Positions 22,017 to 31,046 of a stretch of 49,797 nt of DNA are shown in pieces. The first letter of the stretch is position 1; the number at the start of each line of letters is the position of its first letter. The notes beneath the pieces are model-generated. The model saw nothing but the letters and a program-made list of their open reading frames with translations, did not search any database and was not told the DNA's origin. The stretch comes from a virus. The stretch covers positions 1 through 49,797 of IMG/VR virus record IMGVR_UViG_3300038548_000288; one strand, written 5' to 3'. The translations under genes were made by a program, and so were the position numbers.

Positions 22017-22585
22017 TAGAACGCCTCCCCTATCTTATCACCCAGCGCCTCACCTATCCCGCTGCCGATGCCCGGCAAGACGAGTCCGCCAGCAAAGCCT
22101 AGAGCCTTGCTGAAGAATCCGCCGCCCTCGGCGTTCTCCTCTGCGACTCCTCGGTCGAAGGCTCCGCCGAGAACGTCCGCCTGCTGACTGAGCAGGTTGG
22201 CCCCGAAACCCTGAAGACCCTGCAGATTTTGGAGACGCTGACGAGACGCTTCGAGAGACTGCTGGGCGATGGCGTTCGAGACCCGCCGATTGAAGTCCTG
22301 GAAGAGACGGCCTGCGTCCTGCTGGAAGAAACCTGTACGTAGTCTACCCCGGCCCACGGAGCCACCAACGAGTGAATCGAAATCCTGCCCGAGCCCTTCC
22401 CGTGCGTCACTTAGGAAGCCCTGGCCGAACTCATCTACAGCCCGAGACGGGTCGAAGTCGAGGGATTGCTGGAGCCCGGCCCGTGTCGCCGTTCCACCCG
22501 CATCGCCAAGGGTGCGCCTGAGACCCCCGAAGTCCCGTTGAAGCTGCTGTTGCGTACCTTCGCTGGAAAAGAAACTCTCAGCCAT
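22016..22585 (-). CDS. Small internal virion/ejection protein
   Basis: A 189-residue protein. Gln/Leu/Arg-rich helices (residues 10-140) precede a C-terminal Gly-rich hydrophobic segment at about 150-185 (FFSKALGFAGGLVLPGIGSGIGEALGDKIGE), a glycine-zipper-like membrane segment. That pairing is typical of podovirus ejection proteins that enter the host envelope. It starts by TGATG overlap with the gene upstream. Confidence 0.62.
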   Translation of the reverse strand: MAESFFSSEGTQQQLQRDFGGLRRTLGDAGGTATRAGLQQSLDFDPSRAVDEFGQGFLSDAREGLGQDFDSLVGGSVGRGRLRTGFFQQDAGRLFQDFNRRVSNAIAQQSLEASRQRLQNLQGLQGFGANLLSQQADVLGGAFDRGVAEENAEGGGFFSKALGFAGGLVLPGIGSGIGEALGDKIGEAF

Positions 22586-23088
22586 CAGGGTGCCTCCGCT
22601 ACGACCGACTCGCGCACGACCTCGTATTCTAGTTCGGTCTGGTCAAATATCAAATCACCTGCAGCTAGTGGAGCTAACGCTTCGGCCTGCAGTTGGAACC
22701 AAGCTCCTCGTAAAGCATTACGGAATCTCTCCGTCCCCGTGAGGGGGAACGGCAAGCTCAAGCCCATCTCGAACCTCTCCGTCAGGCGAGCCCCCAGCGG
22801 GGGAAGCGTGATGACGAGGCGCTCGTCGGGCTGTCCTCCAGTGCCATCCAGGGCCACGAAGTCCACGATCGGAGTGAACCGCACGTCCACCCCCATGCTG
22901 TGCGTGAGCGTGATGTACACGTTCGTGAAGATGCACTCGCCCGAAGCCCCTGCAGGCGCGACCGGGTTCGACTTCGCCAGGGGCACGTAGTCCACCGTGT
23001 TGTCCTGGAAGCCGGTGTTCGTTTGCAGGACGCTGGCCTCGGTGTCTCTGCCCCCGTAGAAGAGGGTCGGGATCGGGGTGCCAGTCAT
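22585..23088 (-). CDS. Virion-associated beta-rich protein
   Basis: A 167-residue protein of mainly beta strands (NTVDYVPLAKSNPVAPAG, CIFTNVYITLTHSMGVDV, ERLVITLPPLGARLTERFEMG), like a single jelly-roll or immunoglobulin-type domain. The frame is open to 23136, but the ATG at 23088 overlaps the stop of the gene upstream (ATGA). No family is recognised. Its place between the nozzle-like protein and the ejection proteins suggests a tail-tip or nozzle accessory protein. Confidence 0.65.
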   Translation of the reverse strand: MTGTPIPTLFYGGRDTEASVLQTNTGFQDNTVDYVPLAKSNPVAPAGASGECIFTNVYITLTHSMGVDVRFTPIVDFVALDGTGGQPDERLVITLPPLGARLTERFEMGLSLPFPLTGTERFRNALRGAWFQLQAEALAPLAAGDLIFDQTELEYEVVRESVVAEAP

Positions 23089-25811
23089 ATTACGACAGTA
23101 TCCACGAACCGGACGTTGCCAGCGTTGACGGCCCAATCACTGTCGAAGCGGTTCCCGAAAAACAGGCCACCGAAGCAACGCACCTTGTGTCTGATCGCGA
23201 CCCGAATTGAGTCCCCAACTATCATGGCGGTGTTTTCAATGACCCGTGAATTTACGCTCGACGTGTTGGGTAACGCGGTGAACTCGAAGGTCCAGGGCGA
23301 GCCTGTGCTAAGGTTCCTGAGATAGACCGTGCTGCTGTGGCCTCCTGGGGGTAGCCCCCCAGCGTTGGGCCTCGGACAGACCCGCAGGCCACCACTCTCA
23401 GCAGTTCCGTCCGGTGTGATCGTGTTTTGCCAGTGCAACACCAGAAAGGCCAAATTCTGAGGCTTGATGATACCGAACCCGCTGATGGCTTCCTCGGGTT
23501 GCGCGTCAGGCCCAGCGTAGCACTGTAGGAGGTTGCTGAAGCCGTCCCGGTTCGCGCCCTTTATGAAGTTCATTTGGTAGGAGTTCATCTTCTCATTTTC
23601 GGGCGCGGGCAGAGGGTCACCGTCCTCGTAGTCGTCTCGGAATCGGAGCGGGTAATCGGGATCTGAAGCGTTGTAGATCGCCCGGAAAAACGGACCCGTA
23701 ACCCCCGGAACGAAGGAACCCCTGGCGGGCGGCGTTGGGTCCGTCGCGAGTGCGCTGCTGTCCGGGGACGTAGCAGGCCCCGCCTCCTGAATCGTCAAGA
23801 AGACTTCGATGTCCAGTAGCTCGTGGCCGGGAGGTATCTCTGTATCGACGTTGATTCGGGCGTCGGCGTCGTTGAGCTTTTCCCACAGCCCGCTGTTGTC
23901 ACCTGTTCTCTCACGGAGCACGATGTCATCTGCTGTCGTGGTGGTGGAGCCCTGGCTGGCTACGGGCCAGTCGTCTGGTTGGGAGGAGGTGTAGCCAGGC
24001 GAGAATTGCCCGCCCAGGATGTAGCGCATACTGAACTTGTAGTCCGTGATGGGCTGGATCTTCTTCCCCGAAGACTGGCTCTCTAAGGTGACCGTGATGA
24101 GTTGTGGAACAGGGAACAGACCATTGGCCGGGACACGGCCAACGAGTGTGTAGTTCGCCCCACCGTCACTTGAGACGTGGATCTCAATATCTTCAGCGCC
24201 GATCTGGTCGATGTTGTCAATCGCGATCTCCACCTCAATGGAGCCGGTCGGGCCTACACCGCCCGCCAGGGTAGTCACGGGCTCGTTAGGTCTGGTGAAG
24301 TTGATAACGTCGCCGGTCGTGGCCTGGCTGAGTGGGATGAGGTTACCCGCTGAACCTGACACCAACGCTTGAAGAACTGAGGAATTGGGGATCTGTGCCG
24401 TGATCGTGAGGTCGGGATTCGCCGTGGTCGAGGCTGCATACAGTATCCCGGCCTGCAAAAGCTGGAGGGTGACGGCGTTGAACAGGTTCACCCCTGACTG
24501 TTCGGAGTCCACCCCGATCAGCACATTGCCGTCCACGTCCGTCAACACGGTCTGCCAGGTGTAGGTCTTCGCACCCAGCGTGATCGTATCGCCGTCCGAT
24601 ACCTGGCCGGTGAAGTTTGCACGAGCACCGGCCTTCGCATCGAACACCAGATTCTCGGGGGCTCCAATGGGTGGCCCGCCGCCGCCTGCCTGGGACTGAG
24701 TGGAGAAGAACAGGCCAGAGGACTGTGCCGTCTCACCTAGCTCGTAGTAGCTCCACCGGGGCCTGTTGGGATCTCGGATCGAGAGCGCGTAGACGCGCTG
24801 CCCCCAGACGAACTGCACGACTCGGGTACGCGGGTCATACGCTGCGAACGCATCCTGGGGGTCAGACTCAGCCACCAGTGTAGCCGGGTCAGGACCGCCG
24901 ATGTCGAGCGGGACCGCGATGTCAACGGAGGGTCCGCCGCTGGTGAGTCTCGGACCCTGAGTAGACCAGAAGAAAACCGTGCCAGCTATGCTCACGGCCA
25001 GCCTGCTACCCACGGCCCCGAAGAGCGAGTCGGCCAGACGGATGCCGAAGGTGTCAGGCGAGTAGCCGAAGATTTCGTAGGTCTCGGTTTCCTTGAAGAC
25101 CATGAGGGTTGGGCCTGCAGATCGGCAAACCATGATCGTCTCGCCCTGCTGGCCCGCCTCGAAGAAAGCGAAGTCCTCGAAGATCCTGCTGTCGCCTGAG
25201 TTGCTGACCCTGACCACATCCCCGCGCACCGGGTCATCGAAGTTCCCGTAGCCCCAGCCGAAGATGTAGCTCAGGTGACGGACGACGCCCCTGAAGAACA
25301 CGTCGTTCTGCCCACTCCCGTCGAGGTTGGCTTGGAGGTTGGTGAGTTGCGGGAAGTCCTCCGGGTCGTAGACCTGGGTGACGATCCGAGAGGTCGGGTT
25401 CGGCTCATCGTGGGCGATGAAGAACTTGTTGTCGGAGTCGGCCCCGATGATGATCGGCGGCTCGAACGTGACACCCCCGTCGAGCGTCCCGAGAAGGCCG
25501 ACTGCGATTGGGGAAGTCCCATCGACCAGCATCCGGTTGAGCCACACTTCCCGGTTGCCGGTGGCGTAGCCCACGCCCATAGCTGCGCTCTCGGAGCGGA
25601 GCGGTTCGAGCATGACCGTCACGTCGAGGGCTACGGGCTGGTCGTCCACGAGTACGCTTTGCAGCCCGAGTCCCTGCCGAAGCTGGGCCTTACCGTCAAA
25701 CAGGAACACGTTCCTGAGATCCTCGAAGCTGGTTGGCTGGACAACCATTATGCCCTTGGCTCTCTCCAAGCCCTCCCCGAAGGGGAGCGTGACGATTCTA
25801 CGTTCAGCCAT
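23085..25811 (-). CDS. Tail nozzle/stabilisation-like protein
   Basis: A 908-residue beta-rich protein. The start ERRIVTLPFGEGLERAKG followed by FEDLRNVFLFDGKAQLRQGL resembles podovirus tail nozzle proteins (T7 gp12 and P22 gp10 types), which form the lower tail tube. Residues 70-330 hold repeated strands such as FFIAHDEPN and FFWSTQGPRL, compatible with a beta propeller. An inserted module at about 410-540 (GDTITLGAKTYTWQTVL ... LLQAGILYAASTT) recurs in the gene at 40792. The ATG at 25811 (TGATG) is preferred over the frame's earlier start at 25856. Confidence 0.7.
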   Translation of the reverse strand: MAERRIVTLPFGEGLERAKGIMVVQPTSFEDLRNVFLFDGKAQLRQGLGLQSVLVDDQPVALDVTVMLEPLRSESAAMGVGYATGNREVWLNRMLVDGTSPIAVGLLGTLDGGVTFEPPIIIGADSDNKFFIAHDEPNPTSRIVTQVYDPEDFPQLTNLQANLDGSGQNDVFFRGVVRHLSYIFGWGYGNFDDPVRGDVVRVSNSGDSRIFEDFAFFEAGQQGETIMVCRSAGPTLMVFKETETYEIFGYSPDTFGIRLADSLFGAVGSRLAVSIAGTVFFWSTQGPRLTSGGPSVDIAVPLDIGGPDPATLVAESDPQDAFAAYDPRTRVVQFVWGQRVYALSIRDPNRPRWSYYELGETAQSSGLFFSTQSQAGGGGPPIGAPENLVFDAKAGARANFTGQVSDGDTITLGAKTYTWQTVLTDVDGNVLIGVDSEQSGVNLFNAVTLQLLQAGILYAASTTANPDLTITAQIPNSSVLQALVSGSAGNLIPLSQATTGDVINFTRPNEPVTTLAGGVGPTGSIEVEIAIDNIDQIGAEDIEIHVSSDGGANYTLVGRVPANGLFPVPQLITVTLESQSSGKKIQPITDYKFSMRYILGGQFSPGYTSSQPDDWPVASQGSTTTTADDIVLRERTGDNSGLWEKLNDADARINVDTEIPPGHELLDIEVFLTIQEAGPATSPDSSALATDPTPPARGSFVPGVTGPFFRAIYNASDPDYPLRFRDDYEDGDPLPAPENEKMNSYQMNFIKGANRDGFSNLLQCYAGPDAQPEEAISGFGIIKPQNLAFLVLHWQNTITPDGTAESGGLRVCPRPNAGGLPPGGHSSTVYLRNLSTGSPWTFEFTALPNTSSVNSRVIENTAMIVGDSIRVAIRHKVRCFGGLFFGNRFDSDWAVNAGNVRFVDTVVI

Positions 25812-27475
25812 CAGTTTGGCGTCCAGGTCGTGGAGGGTGGAACCTGCGGTGCCCACTTCCGGAGGAAGTCGAAGCCGAAGGTGTCATGCAGAAACCGCTC
25901 CATCTCCAGAATCTCGTCGTTCGTAGCGGCGGCGGAGTAGCCACCGATCCAGGCGATCAGCCGATCCAGGCCCCATATCGTCCCACCCGGCAAGCCTAGC
26001 TCTGGACTGCCGGTGTTCTGGCTGCGTCCGATGGCCCCCTGCTGGATGCCTCCCGCCCCAACTACGTTGATTGGGGGTGTCACGAAGTTGGTCGCTGACG
26101 CCACCTGTTGGCCGTTCAACCGAATCAACATCCCTTCGGGGTCCACGCCCGCGCTGCCACCCGTGCTCCTGACCGTGATAAGGAGTTTCTCGCCCTCCTT
26201 CACGGTGCCGGGGGCCGTGATGATGTTCGTCTGAACCGCCGTGGGGATCGTCTCGGTGCCGAACCCGAACAGGATTTCCCCAGTGGGGAAGACGCACACG
26301 TCAATCTCTCGCGGAGGGGTGGCCCCCGTTCGGGTGCCGACGAACGCACCCCCTTCCGAGAGGTCGATGATCCGACCCACGATGAAGATGGTCAACTCAG
26401 CACCCCTGTATGGGGTCTGCGCGTCGTAGTCCATCGCCTCTTCGCGGCTGGGAGGGCCGGTGCCGAAATCCAGGAACTCCACGGACGGAATCCCCGACCC
26501 CGGAGCCCAACGGTCAAGCCGCAACGTGGGCTGTTCGGCGGGCGCTGGTGCATCCACGGCGTCGTTGCCGTTGCCGGATTGGTCGGCCCAGGTCACCACG
26601 GGATCGCCGTCGTTCAGGATCAGGGGAAGAGTGCGGGCGTCGTACTCGACCTCCGGATTGGCGAGGTCAGGCTTATCCGCTACTACTGGCGCTGCAAAGT
26701 CGAACTGCTTACCGGACGGCACCCAGGGACCGGGAAACCAGACCTCCTCCAGAAACGCCTCCATCTGGAGGATCTCTTCGTCTGAGGCTGCAGACCCATA
26801 TTCGATCAGGTGAGCATACAGGCCGTCTGCTCCCTCAATGTCACCGGGGAAGCCAAAATTAGACTGGAGATTGCATCGGTGCATCCGTTTGCTGGGCCAT
26901 GAACCCACAAGCCCAGAGTTTGAACTGCTGGACACTTCCACGCCATTCACCCGGAGGAGGGCCGGGCCTTGGGTGGCGATCCTCCTGGCCGTGATGATGA
27001 CCCGATCCCCTTCGCCCACCAAGCCCGGCTGGGAGAGTAGGAGGGTGACGTTTATGGCACCGATGACGAGCCCAACAGCGCCATCTGTCCCGATGAACAG
27101 ATAGATGCCCAGCGGTCCAGTCGGGATGACGGTCCCGTCCAGGGAGCCCCAGAAGGCCATACCCGACTGAAGGAGGTCGGTCGCTTCGGCCACAGCGAAC
27201 AGCGTGAAGGCGCTGCCCGCGCCACCGAAGTTGCCGACGCCTCCGAACTGGTCGTTGGCTGGGGAGTCATCCATCCTGACCGCTGGGAGGGTGTCGCTCC
27301 AGGGAGTTCCAACACCGCCTACCGCCTGGTAGGTCGGGGCTCCTCCGGTGGGTGTCATATCGTTGTTCGCACCGGATATGTCGGGCCAACCGTTGAGGAT
27401 TTCCTGGTCCGCTAGAACGAGACTCCGTGCGTCCCACTCACCGCGAGGGGTGGAGATGATGGGCTTGTCAGCCAT
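25811..27475 (-). CDS. Virion protein with two LamG/ConA-like domains
   Basis: A 554-residue protein made of two related halves. Each begins with a linker plus 'YDARTL' type strand, a Trp-Asp-Gly/Ser turn (GWPDISGANND in the first, TWADQSGNGND in the second), then strands typical of concanavalin-like jelly rolls (FTLFAVAEATD; ELTIFIVGRIID; a 'LLRVNG' strand) and ends with DEEILQMEAFLEEVW or DEILEMERFLHDTFG. These domains bind carbohydrate in many phage tail proteins. The order in the operon suggests a tail or head appendage that contacts the host surface. Confidence 0.75.
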   Translation of the reverse strand: MADKPIISTPRGEWDARSLVLADQEILNGWPDISGANNDMTPTGGAPTYQAVGGVGTPWSDTLPAVRMDDSPANDQFGGVGNFGGAGSAFTLFAVAEATDLLQSGMAFWGSLDGTVIPTGPLGIYLFIGTDGAVGLVIGAINVTLLLSQPGLVGEGDRVIITARRIATQGPALLRVNGVEVSSSSNSGLVGSWPSKRMHRCNLQSNFGFPGDIEGADGLYAHLIEYGSAASDEEILQMEAFLEEVWFPGPWVPSGKQFDFAAPVVADKPDLANPEVEYDARTLPLILNDGDPVVTWADQSGNGNDAVDAPAPAEQPTLRLDRWAPGSGIPSVEFLDFGTGPPSREEAMDYDAQTPYRGAELTIFIVGRIIDLSEGGAFVGTRTGATPPREIDVCVFPTGEILFGFGTETIPTAVQTNIITAPGTVKEGEKLLITVRSTGGSAGVDPEGMLIRLNGQQVASATNFVTPPINVVGAGGIQQGAIGRSQNTGSPELGLPGGTIWGLDRLIAWIGGYSAAATNDEILEMERFLHDTFGFDFLRKWAPQVPPSTTWTPN

Positions 27476-27478
27476 TGC

Positions 27479-28174
27479 CTACTGCCTCTGGGTGCCGACG
27501 ACACTCCCGAATCGAGACACCTGCGCCCCTGCGTAGTCAGCCACTTCGGTCAGGAAGGTGCTGTCCATTTGACCCTGTTCTTGGACGATGACCTCGATCG
27601 CTGCAGCCTTGGCCTGGGTGTCCATCGAGATCGTCTGCTTCAGCATCCACTTGACCAGATCGAGGACCAGTAGCTCCTGATAAACTGCAGGTAGTTCAGC
27701 AACCTCAGAGCCGTCGAGGGGCTGGGTTTTGTTCTCTGGCCTGTAGCCGTAGAACGCGCAGACCGACACGACGCCAGCCAGGTCGGTTCCCACCTGTTGC
27801 AAGACGAAGTTCCTCAACGTCATCCGTGGGGGAAAGGCAACATCCACATCGTTGATGGGGACCAGCTTGATCTCGTTGCCCGCAATCAGCGTGGGGTGGG
27901 TGCCTGGGTCTTCGACCTCGACGCGAGTGATGTTCGCTGCCGGGTCTACGTTCACCGACGCCTGCTGGTCCTTGATGTCTGCAGCCCCATTCGCATCGAG
28001 CGTCCCAGTCGCGGACTTGCCGAAGTAATCCGGGTTCACCCGCGCGGCCTTGGTGAATAGCTCCTGCTGGTGAATCTCGATACGACGGTAGAGCACACGC
28101 TTGGTGCTGGGGAACGTGGCCCCGAAATCTACAGCCCGAGCCTTGGCGTTATCTACGATCTCGTCGAACGTCAT
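27479..28174 (-). CDS. Adaptor-like virion protein, paralogue 1 of 3
   Basis: A 231-residue protein. The N-terminal helical part reads TFPSTKRVLYRRIEIHQQE then TKAARVNPDYFG (motif at 43-48), a middle beta domain follows, and a helical C-terminal domain (VYQELLVLDLVKWMLKQTI). The same plan, with AARVNP or VARVNP, occurs in the next two genes upstream, so the three are tandem paralogues. Proteins of this size and place usually link portal and nozzle (adaptor or tail-tube A type), but the sequence identity to known adaptors is not visible by eye. ATG at 28174 by TGATG. Confidence 0.65.
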   Translation of the reverse strand: MTFDEIVDNAKARAVDFGATFPSTKRVLYRRIEIHQQELFTKAARVNPDYFGKSATGTLDANGAADIKDQQASVNVDPAANITRVEVEDPGTHPTLIAGNEIKLVPINDVDVAFPPRMTLRNFVLQQVGTDLAGVVSVCAFYGYRPENKTQPLDGSEVAELPAVYQELLVLDLVKWMLKQTISMDTQAKAAAIEVIVQEQGQMDSTFLTEVADYAGAQVSRFGSVVGTQRQ

Positions 28175-28857
28175 CACGCGCCTCCGGTGAGCATCGGTAG
28201 GAGCGAGTCCACGTTGATGATCCGCTTGTGGCCGAAGCGTCTCTGCTCATTGGCGGTCGAGTGCTGCAGGTAGCTCCCGAATATCTGAGCCCACTGATTC
28301 CGTTCGGCCTTCAGCGAGGCGACCTCGGTGTCCCGGTTGTCCTTCATCGACAAGTAGATCGCGACCTCGAAGATCAGCAGATCGTTGTAACCGTCATCCC
28401 AGTCAGGGTCGAGCACGCCGGTCAGGTCGAACGGGTCAGGATCGTCGGGCCTCTTCGAGAACCAGAACGTAAGATCGTCCGTGTCGCCGGGAGGGAGGCT
28501 CTGGCCGGGGCTCACGGTGAAGCCCCCACCAAACTCGTACACCGCAGGCACCGGCTCTGCAGCCAGGCGATCATCGAAGGGCACGACGACCACTTCCACG
28601 AAGCTGGCGTCCTCGATCCGGATGATGGCGTTCGCAGCTTCAGGCCGCTCCCACACACCAGCCACGCCGGTTACATCCAGGGTGTCCGCGAAGTGCAGGG
28701 GGTTCACTCGGGCTGCAAAGGCGTAGATCCCCTGGAGCTTCCGCTTCACGACTTCGAGAAGCTCGACCCCGCTCGTGGCGATGGTGCCTGGCTGGTTCTT
28801 CGTGCTGGTCGCGAAAGCGGCGTCCAGGATATCCTGTACGATGGTCGTAGCAGCCAT
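28174..28857 (-). CDS. Adaptor-like virion protein, paralogue 2 of 3
   Basis: A 227-residue protein with AARVNP at residues 48-53 after the helix VELLEVVKRKLQGIYAF. The beta middle contains VVVVPFDDR and YEFGGGFTV; the C-terminus has DGYNDLLIFEVAIYLSMKD, equivalent to the third helical part of the neighbours. It overlaps both neighbours by TGATG. Function as in its paralogues: a probable ring component between head and tail. Confidence 0.65.
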   Translation of the reverse strand: MAATTIVQDILDAAFATSTKNQPGTIATSGVELLEVVKRKLQGIYAFAARVNPLHFADTLDVTGVAGVWERPEAANAIIRIEDASFVEVVVVPFDDRLAAEPVPAVYEFGGGFTVSPGQSLPPGDTDDLTFWFSKRPDDPDPFDLTGVLDPDWDDGYNDLLIFEVAIYLSMKDNRDTEVASLKAERNQWAQIFGSYLQHSTANEQRRFGHKRIINVDSLLPMLTGGA

Positions 28858-30047
28858 CAGAAGCCCCCAGGAAACACGTCGCGGGTGTGGGAGGCTTCCG
28901 CTCCCTTCTGCTGGGCTACGGTCGTTAGGAAGTCAACCTCGTCCGCGTTCCCGGCCAAGTGCTGGATGGGCGGCGTCTCACGCAGCGCCATCTTCGATAC
29001 CAGATGCCCCGTGTAGGTGTCTTCGGCGTAATCCGGAAGCACCAGGGGGTCGTCCAGCGTGACGAGATCCGGGGGCGTGAGGACCAACTGCAGCCTCAAC
29101 TGAGTGTACGCCTGGTAGTTCTCCGCGCGCCTTCCCAGGAAAAGCTGGTTGCCCTGCAGGTAAGCGAACTTTCTGGGCTGCTCGAAGTCCGACTGGAGGG
29201 TGGCGTTGATGAGATCAATCGGCTCCCGGATCTGGTTGTTCTCGGTGATGAGGGTCGGATGAGGGAGCACGTAGATGAAGGACGGCAGGGTCACGCCCCC
29301 CGCGAAGTCCGCCAGGGGTAGCGTGACGAACAGGTTCGAGGCGCACAGTGCGGGGTTCACCCGAGCGACCTTGGCGACGATGCTCCTCTGGTAGCTGGAC
29401 AGCAGCCTGAACAGGGTCCGGTCTGGGTGGCGCCTGTCATCGAAGGTGGTGTGGTGGTCCCTCGCCTCGGTGATGATGCTGCCAGTCGTGAGGCTTCCCA
29501 GGCTGCAGGCTTCCACGAGAACAGCAGGGACGCAGGAGAGCACTTCGATCCATGAGATTTCGGGGAAGATCGAGTCCTGTCCGCTGTCATCGAACGTCAT
29601 CTCGATGTAGATGCCGAAGGCAGCAGCGTTCCCGCTGAAGTCCTCGTAGTCGAACACCACCTTAAATTCCTGGAACTCAAGCAGGGTGTCGGCACCGAAG
29701 TTGAAAATCTCAGTGCCGAGCAGCGACTTCTCGAAGAGGAGCGGTGGGTTGTCGAGGGCCAGATCGACGGCATTGCCCAAGCCGATGCGAACCGTGATCG
29801 GAACGGCGTCAAGCTCCACCGGACTCCACCGCATGACCACCTTAACTTCGATCCGACCGGACGACCCGTAGGGTATCTCCAGGTCGCCAAGGCCGAACGA
29901 GACCTGGGGGTCCTGTGCAGCAGGCTCCCGCCCGATGATGAACGTGGCATCATCACGCTCAACTGAGTTCACCTTCTCGAACAGGGGCGCAGTCGTCCAG
30001 GGAGACGGGAAACTGGCGATGTCCGATATCGGCCTGACCAACGCCAT
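28857..30047 (-). CDS. Adaptor-like virion protein, paralogue 3 of 3 with extra N-terminal beta domain
   Basis: A 396-residue protein. Residues 1-180 form an additional beta-rich domain (RIEVKVVMRWSPVEL, FKVVFDYEDF, FGIYIEMTFDD) that the two downstream paralogues lack. Residues about 190-390 match them: ARDHHTTFDDRRHPDR, then the helix LLSSYQRSIVAKVARVNPAL (motif 228-232), then strands, then the helical end. The fusion suggests that this copy also contacts another virion partner. Starts at the ATG at 30047. Confidence 0.65.
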   Translation of the reverse strand: MALVRPISDIASFPSPWTTAPLFEKVNSVERDDATFIIGREPAAQDPQVSFGLGDLEIPYGSSGRIEVKVVMRWSPVELDAVPITVRIGLGNAVDLALDNPPLLFEKSLLGTEIFNFGADTLLEFQEFKVVFDYEDFSGNAAAFGIYIEMTFDDSGQDSIFPEISWIEVLSCVPAVLVEACSLGSLTTGSIITEARDHHTTFDDRRHPDRTLFRLLSSYQRSIVAKVARVNPALCASNLFVTLPLADFAGGVTLPSFIYVLPHPTLITENNQIREPIDLINATLQSDFEQPRKFAYLQGNQLFLGRRAENYQAYTQLRLQLVLTPPDLVTLDDPLVLPDYAEDTYTGHLVSKMALRETPPIQHLAGNADEVDFLTTVAQQKGAEASHTRDVFPGGF

Positions 30048-30051
30048 GTGC

Positions 30052-30525
30052 CTACCCCTCTGGGTTCAACGCAGCCTCAATGTCCGCCTTGCGATCCTCT
30101 CGGTCCTCGTGCTCCATCTCGAACACCAGGAACAGCCTGAGCGCCGACTTCCTGGGTCCCGAAGGACGTGCGAACTCGGACGCATACAGGCCCTCGTAGA
30201 ACGCGGCGTTGCCTTCGAGCGCCTCCGCAAGCTCCTGCAGATTCGTGGTCACCGGGGCCTCGATCGTCTCGATATCCTCCTCCGCCGTCACGGTTGCCCG
30301 TTTTTCTGCAGCCTCTTCAGCGGCCTTCGCTCTCTTCGCGATCTTCGTTGCTGGATCTGAACGAGCGTCCTTGGCTCCGTCGTCCTCTCTCGCCTCAAGT
30401 CTGCGCTTGGCGAGAACGTCCCCGATCACCCTATGCCCAAAGTGGACCGCACGGGTCTCCTCTAGGATGGACTCTTCCTCCGCCTTCTGGTGACCGATCA
30501 CCCGATTCCCGAAATGTCCTGTCAT
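30052..30525 (-). CDS. Charged protein with repeated GxRVIG motif
   Basis: A 157-residue strongly charged, mostly helical protein. Near the N-terminus it carries two copies of one motif, HFGNRVIGHQ and HFGHRVIGDV, about 25 residues apart, followed by a long Ala/Glu/Lys helix (AKRAKAAEEAAEKRA). A variant of the motif occurs at 42333 and 44110. No family is recognised. It overlaps the gene upstream by ATGA. It may be a small virion or assembly protein that docks through the repeated motif. Confidence 0.6.
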   Translation of the reverse strand: MTGHFGNRVIGHQKAEEESILEETRAVHFGHRVIGDVLAKRRLEAREDDGAKDARSDPATKIAKRAKAAEEAAEKRATVTAEEDIETIEAPVTTNLQELAEALEGNAAFYEGLYASEFARPSGPRKSALRLFLVFEMEHEDREDRKADIEAALNPEG

Positions 30526-31046
30526 TGCAAGTCCACCCCCACCGGCACAGGGGCCGGATTCTGTCGCACAAGGCGACTGAACAGATACCTGTTATCGGCC
30601 TTGATCCTCTCGATCGTAGCCGCACGAGCCTTCAATTTGATCTCGTCTTCTAGCACCCCGGAATCCTGAATCTGGGCCTCGACGGCTGGGTTGGAAGTCC
30701 CCCAATTCCTGTAGACGAAATCCGCAAAGCGGAAGTCCTCGACAAGCGCACCGAAATCTGCACCCTCTTCGCCAAACCTATACTTACCACAGAGTCCGAA
30801 GCCCTGCGACTTCAGAAGCTCCAGGCGCATCACGGGCCACGACTGTTCGAGCCCTTTGTCCGCCCAGTGGTTCAGCCACTTTTTCCCTTCCTCGACTCGT
30901 GGGGCATCCGGCTTCACCACCCCCATCCACCACCACCCGGAGCCAGCGTAGAAGAGTTCGGCCATCGGGTCGATCTCCCGCAGACGCAAGAGCACGTCTT
31001 CGGGCGTATCCTTCTCCACCCAGATATCAATGAACCGTTCGATCAT
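30522..31046 (-). CDS. Virion-region protein, unknown
   Basis: A 174-residue protein. The first half is rich in Trp and Tyr (FYAGSGWWWMGVVKPDAPRVEEG, then WLNHWADKGLEQSW), the second half is helical with charged residues (IKLKARAATIERIKADNRYLFSRLVRQNP). No family is recognised. It is coupled by ATGA to both neighbours, between the paralogous decoration-like genes and the adaptors, so a structural or assembly role is likely. Confidence 0.6.
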   Translation of the reverse strand: MIERFIDIWVEKDTPEDVLLRLREIDPMAELFYAGSGWWWMGVVKPDAPRVEEGKKWLNHWADKGLEQSWPVMRLELLKSQGFGLCGKYRFGEEGADFGALVEDFRFADFVYRNWGTSNPAVEAQIQDSGVLEDEIKLKARAATIERIKADNRYLFSRLVRQNPAPVPVGVDLQ

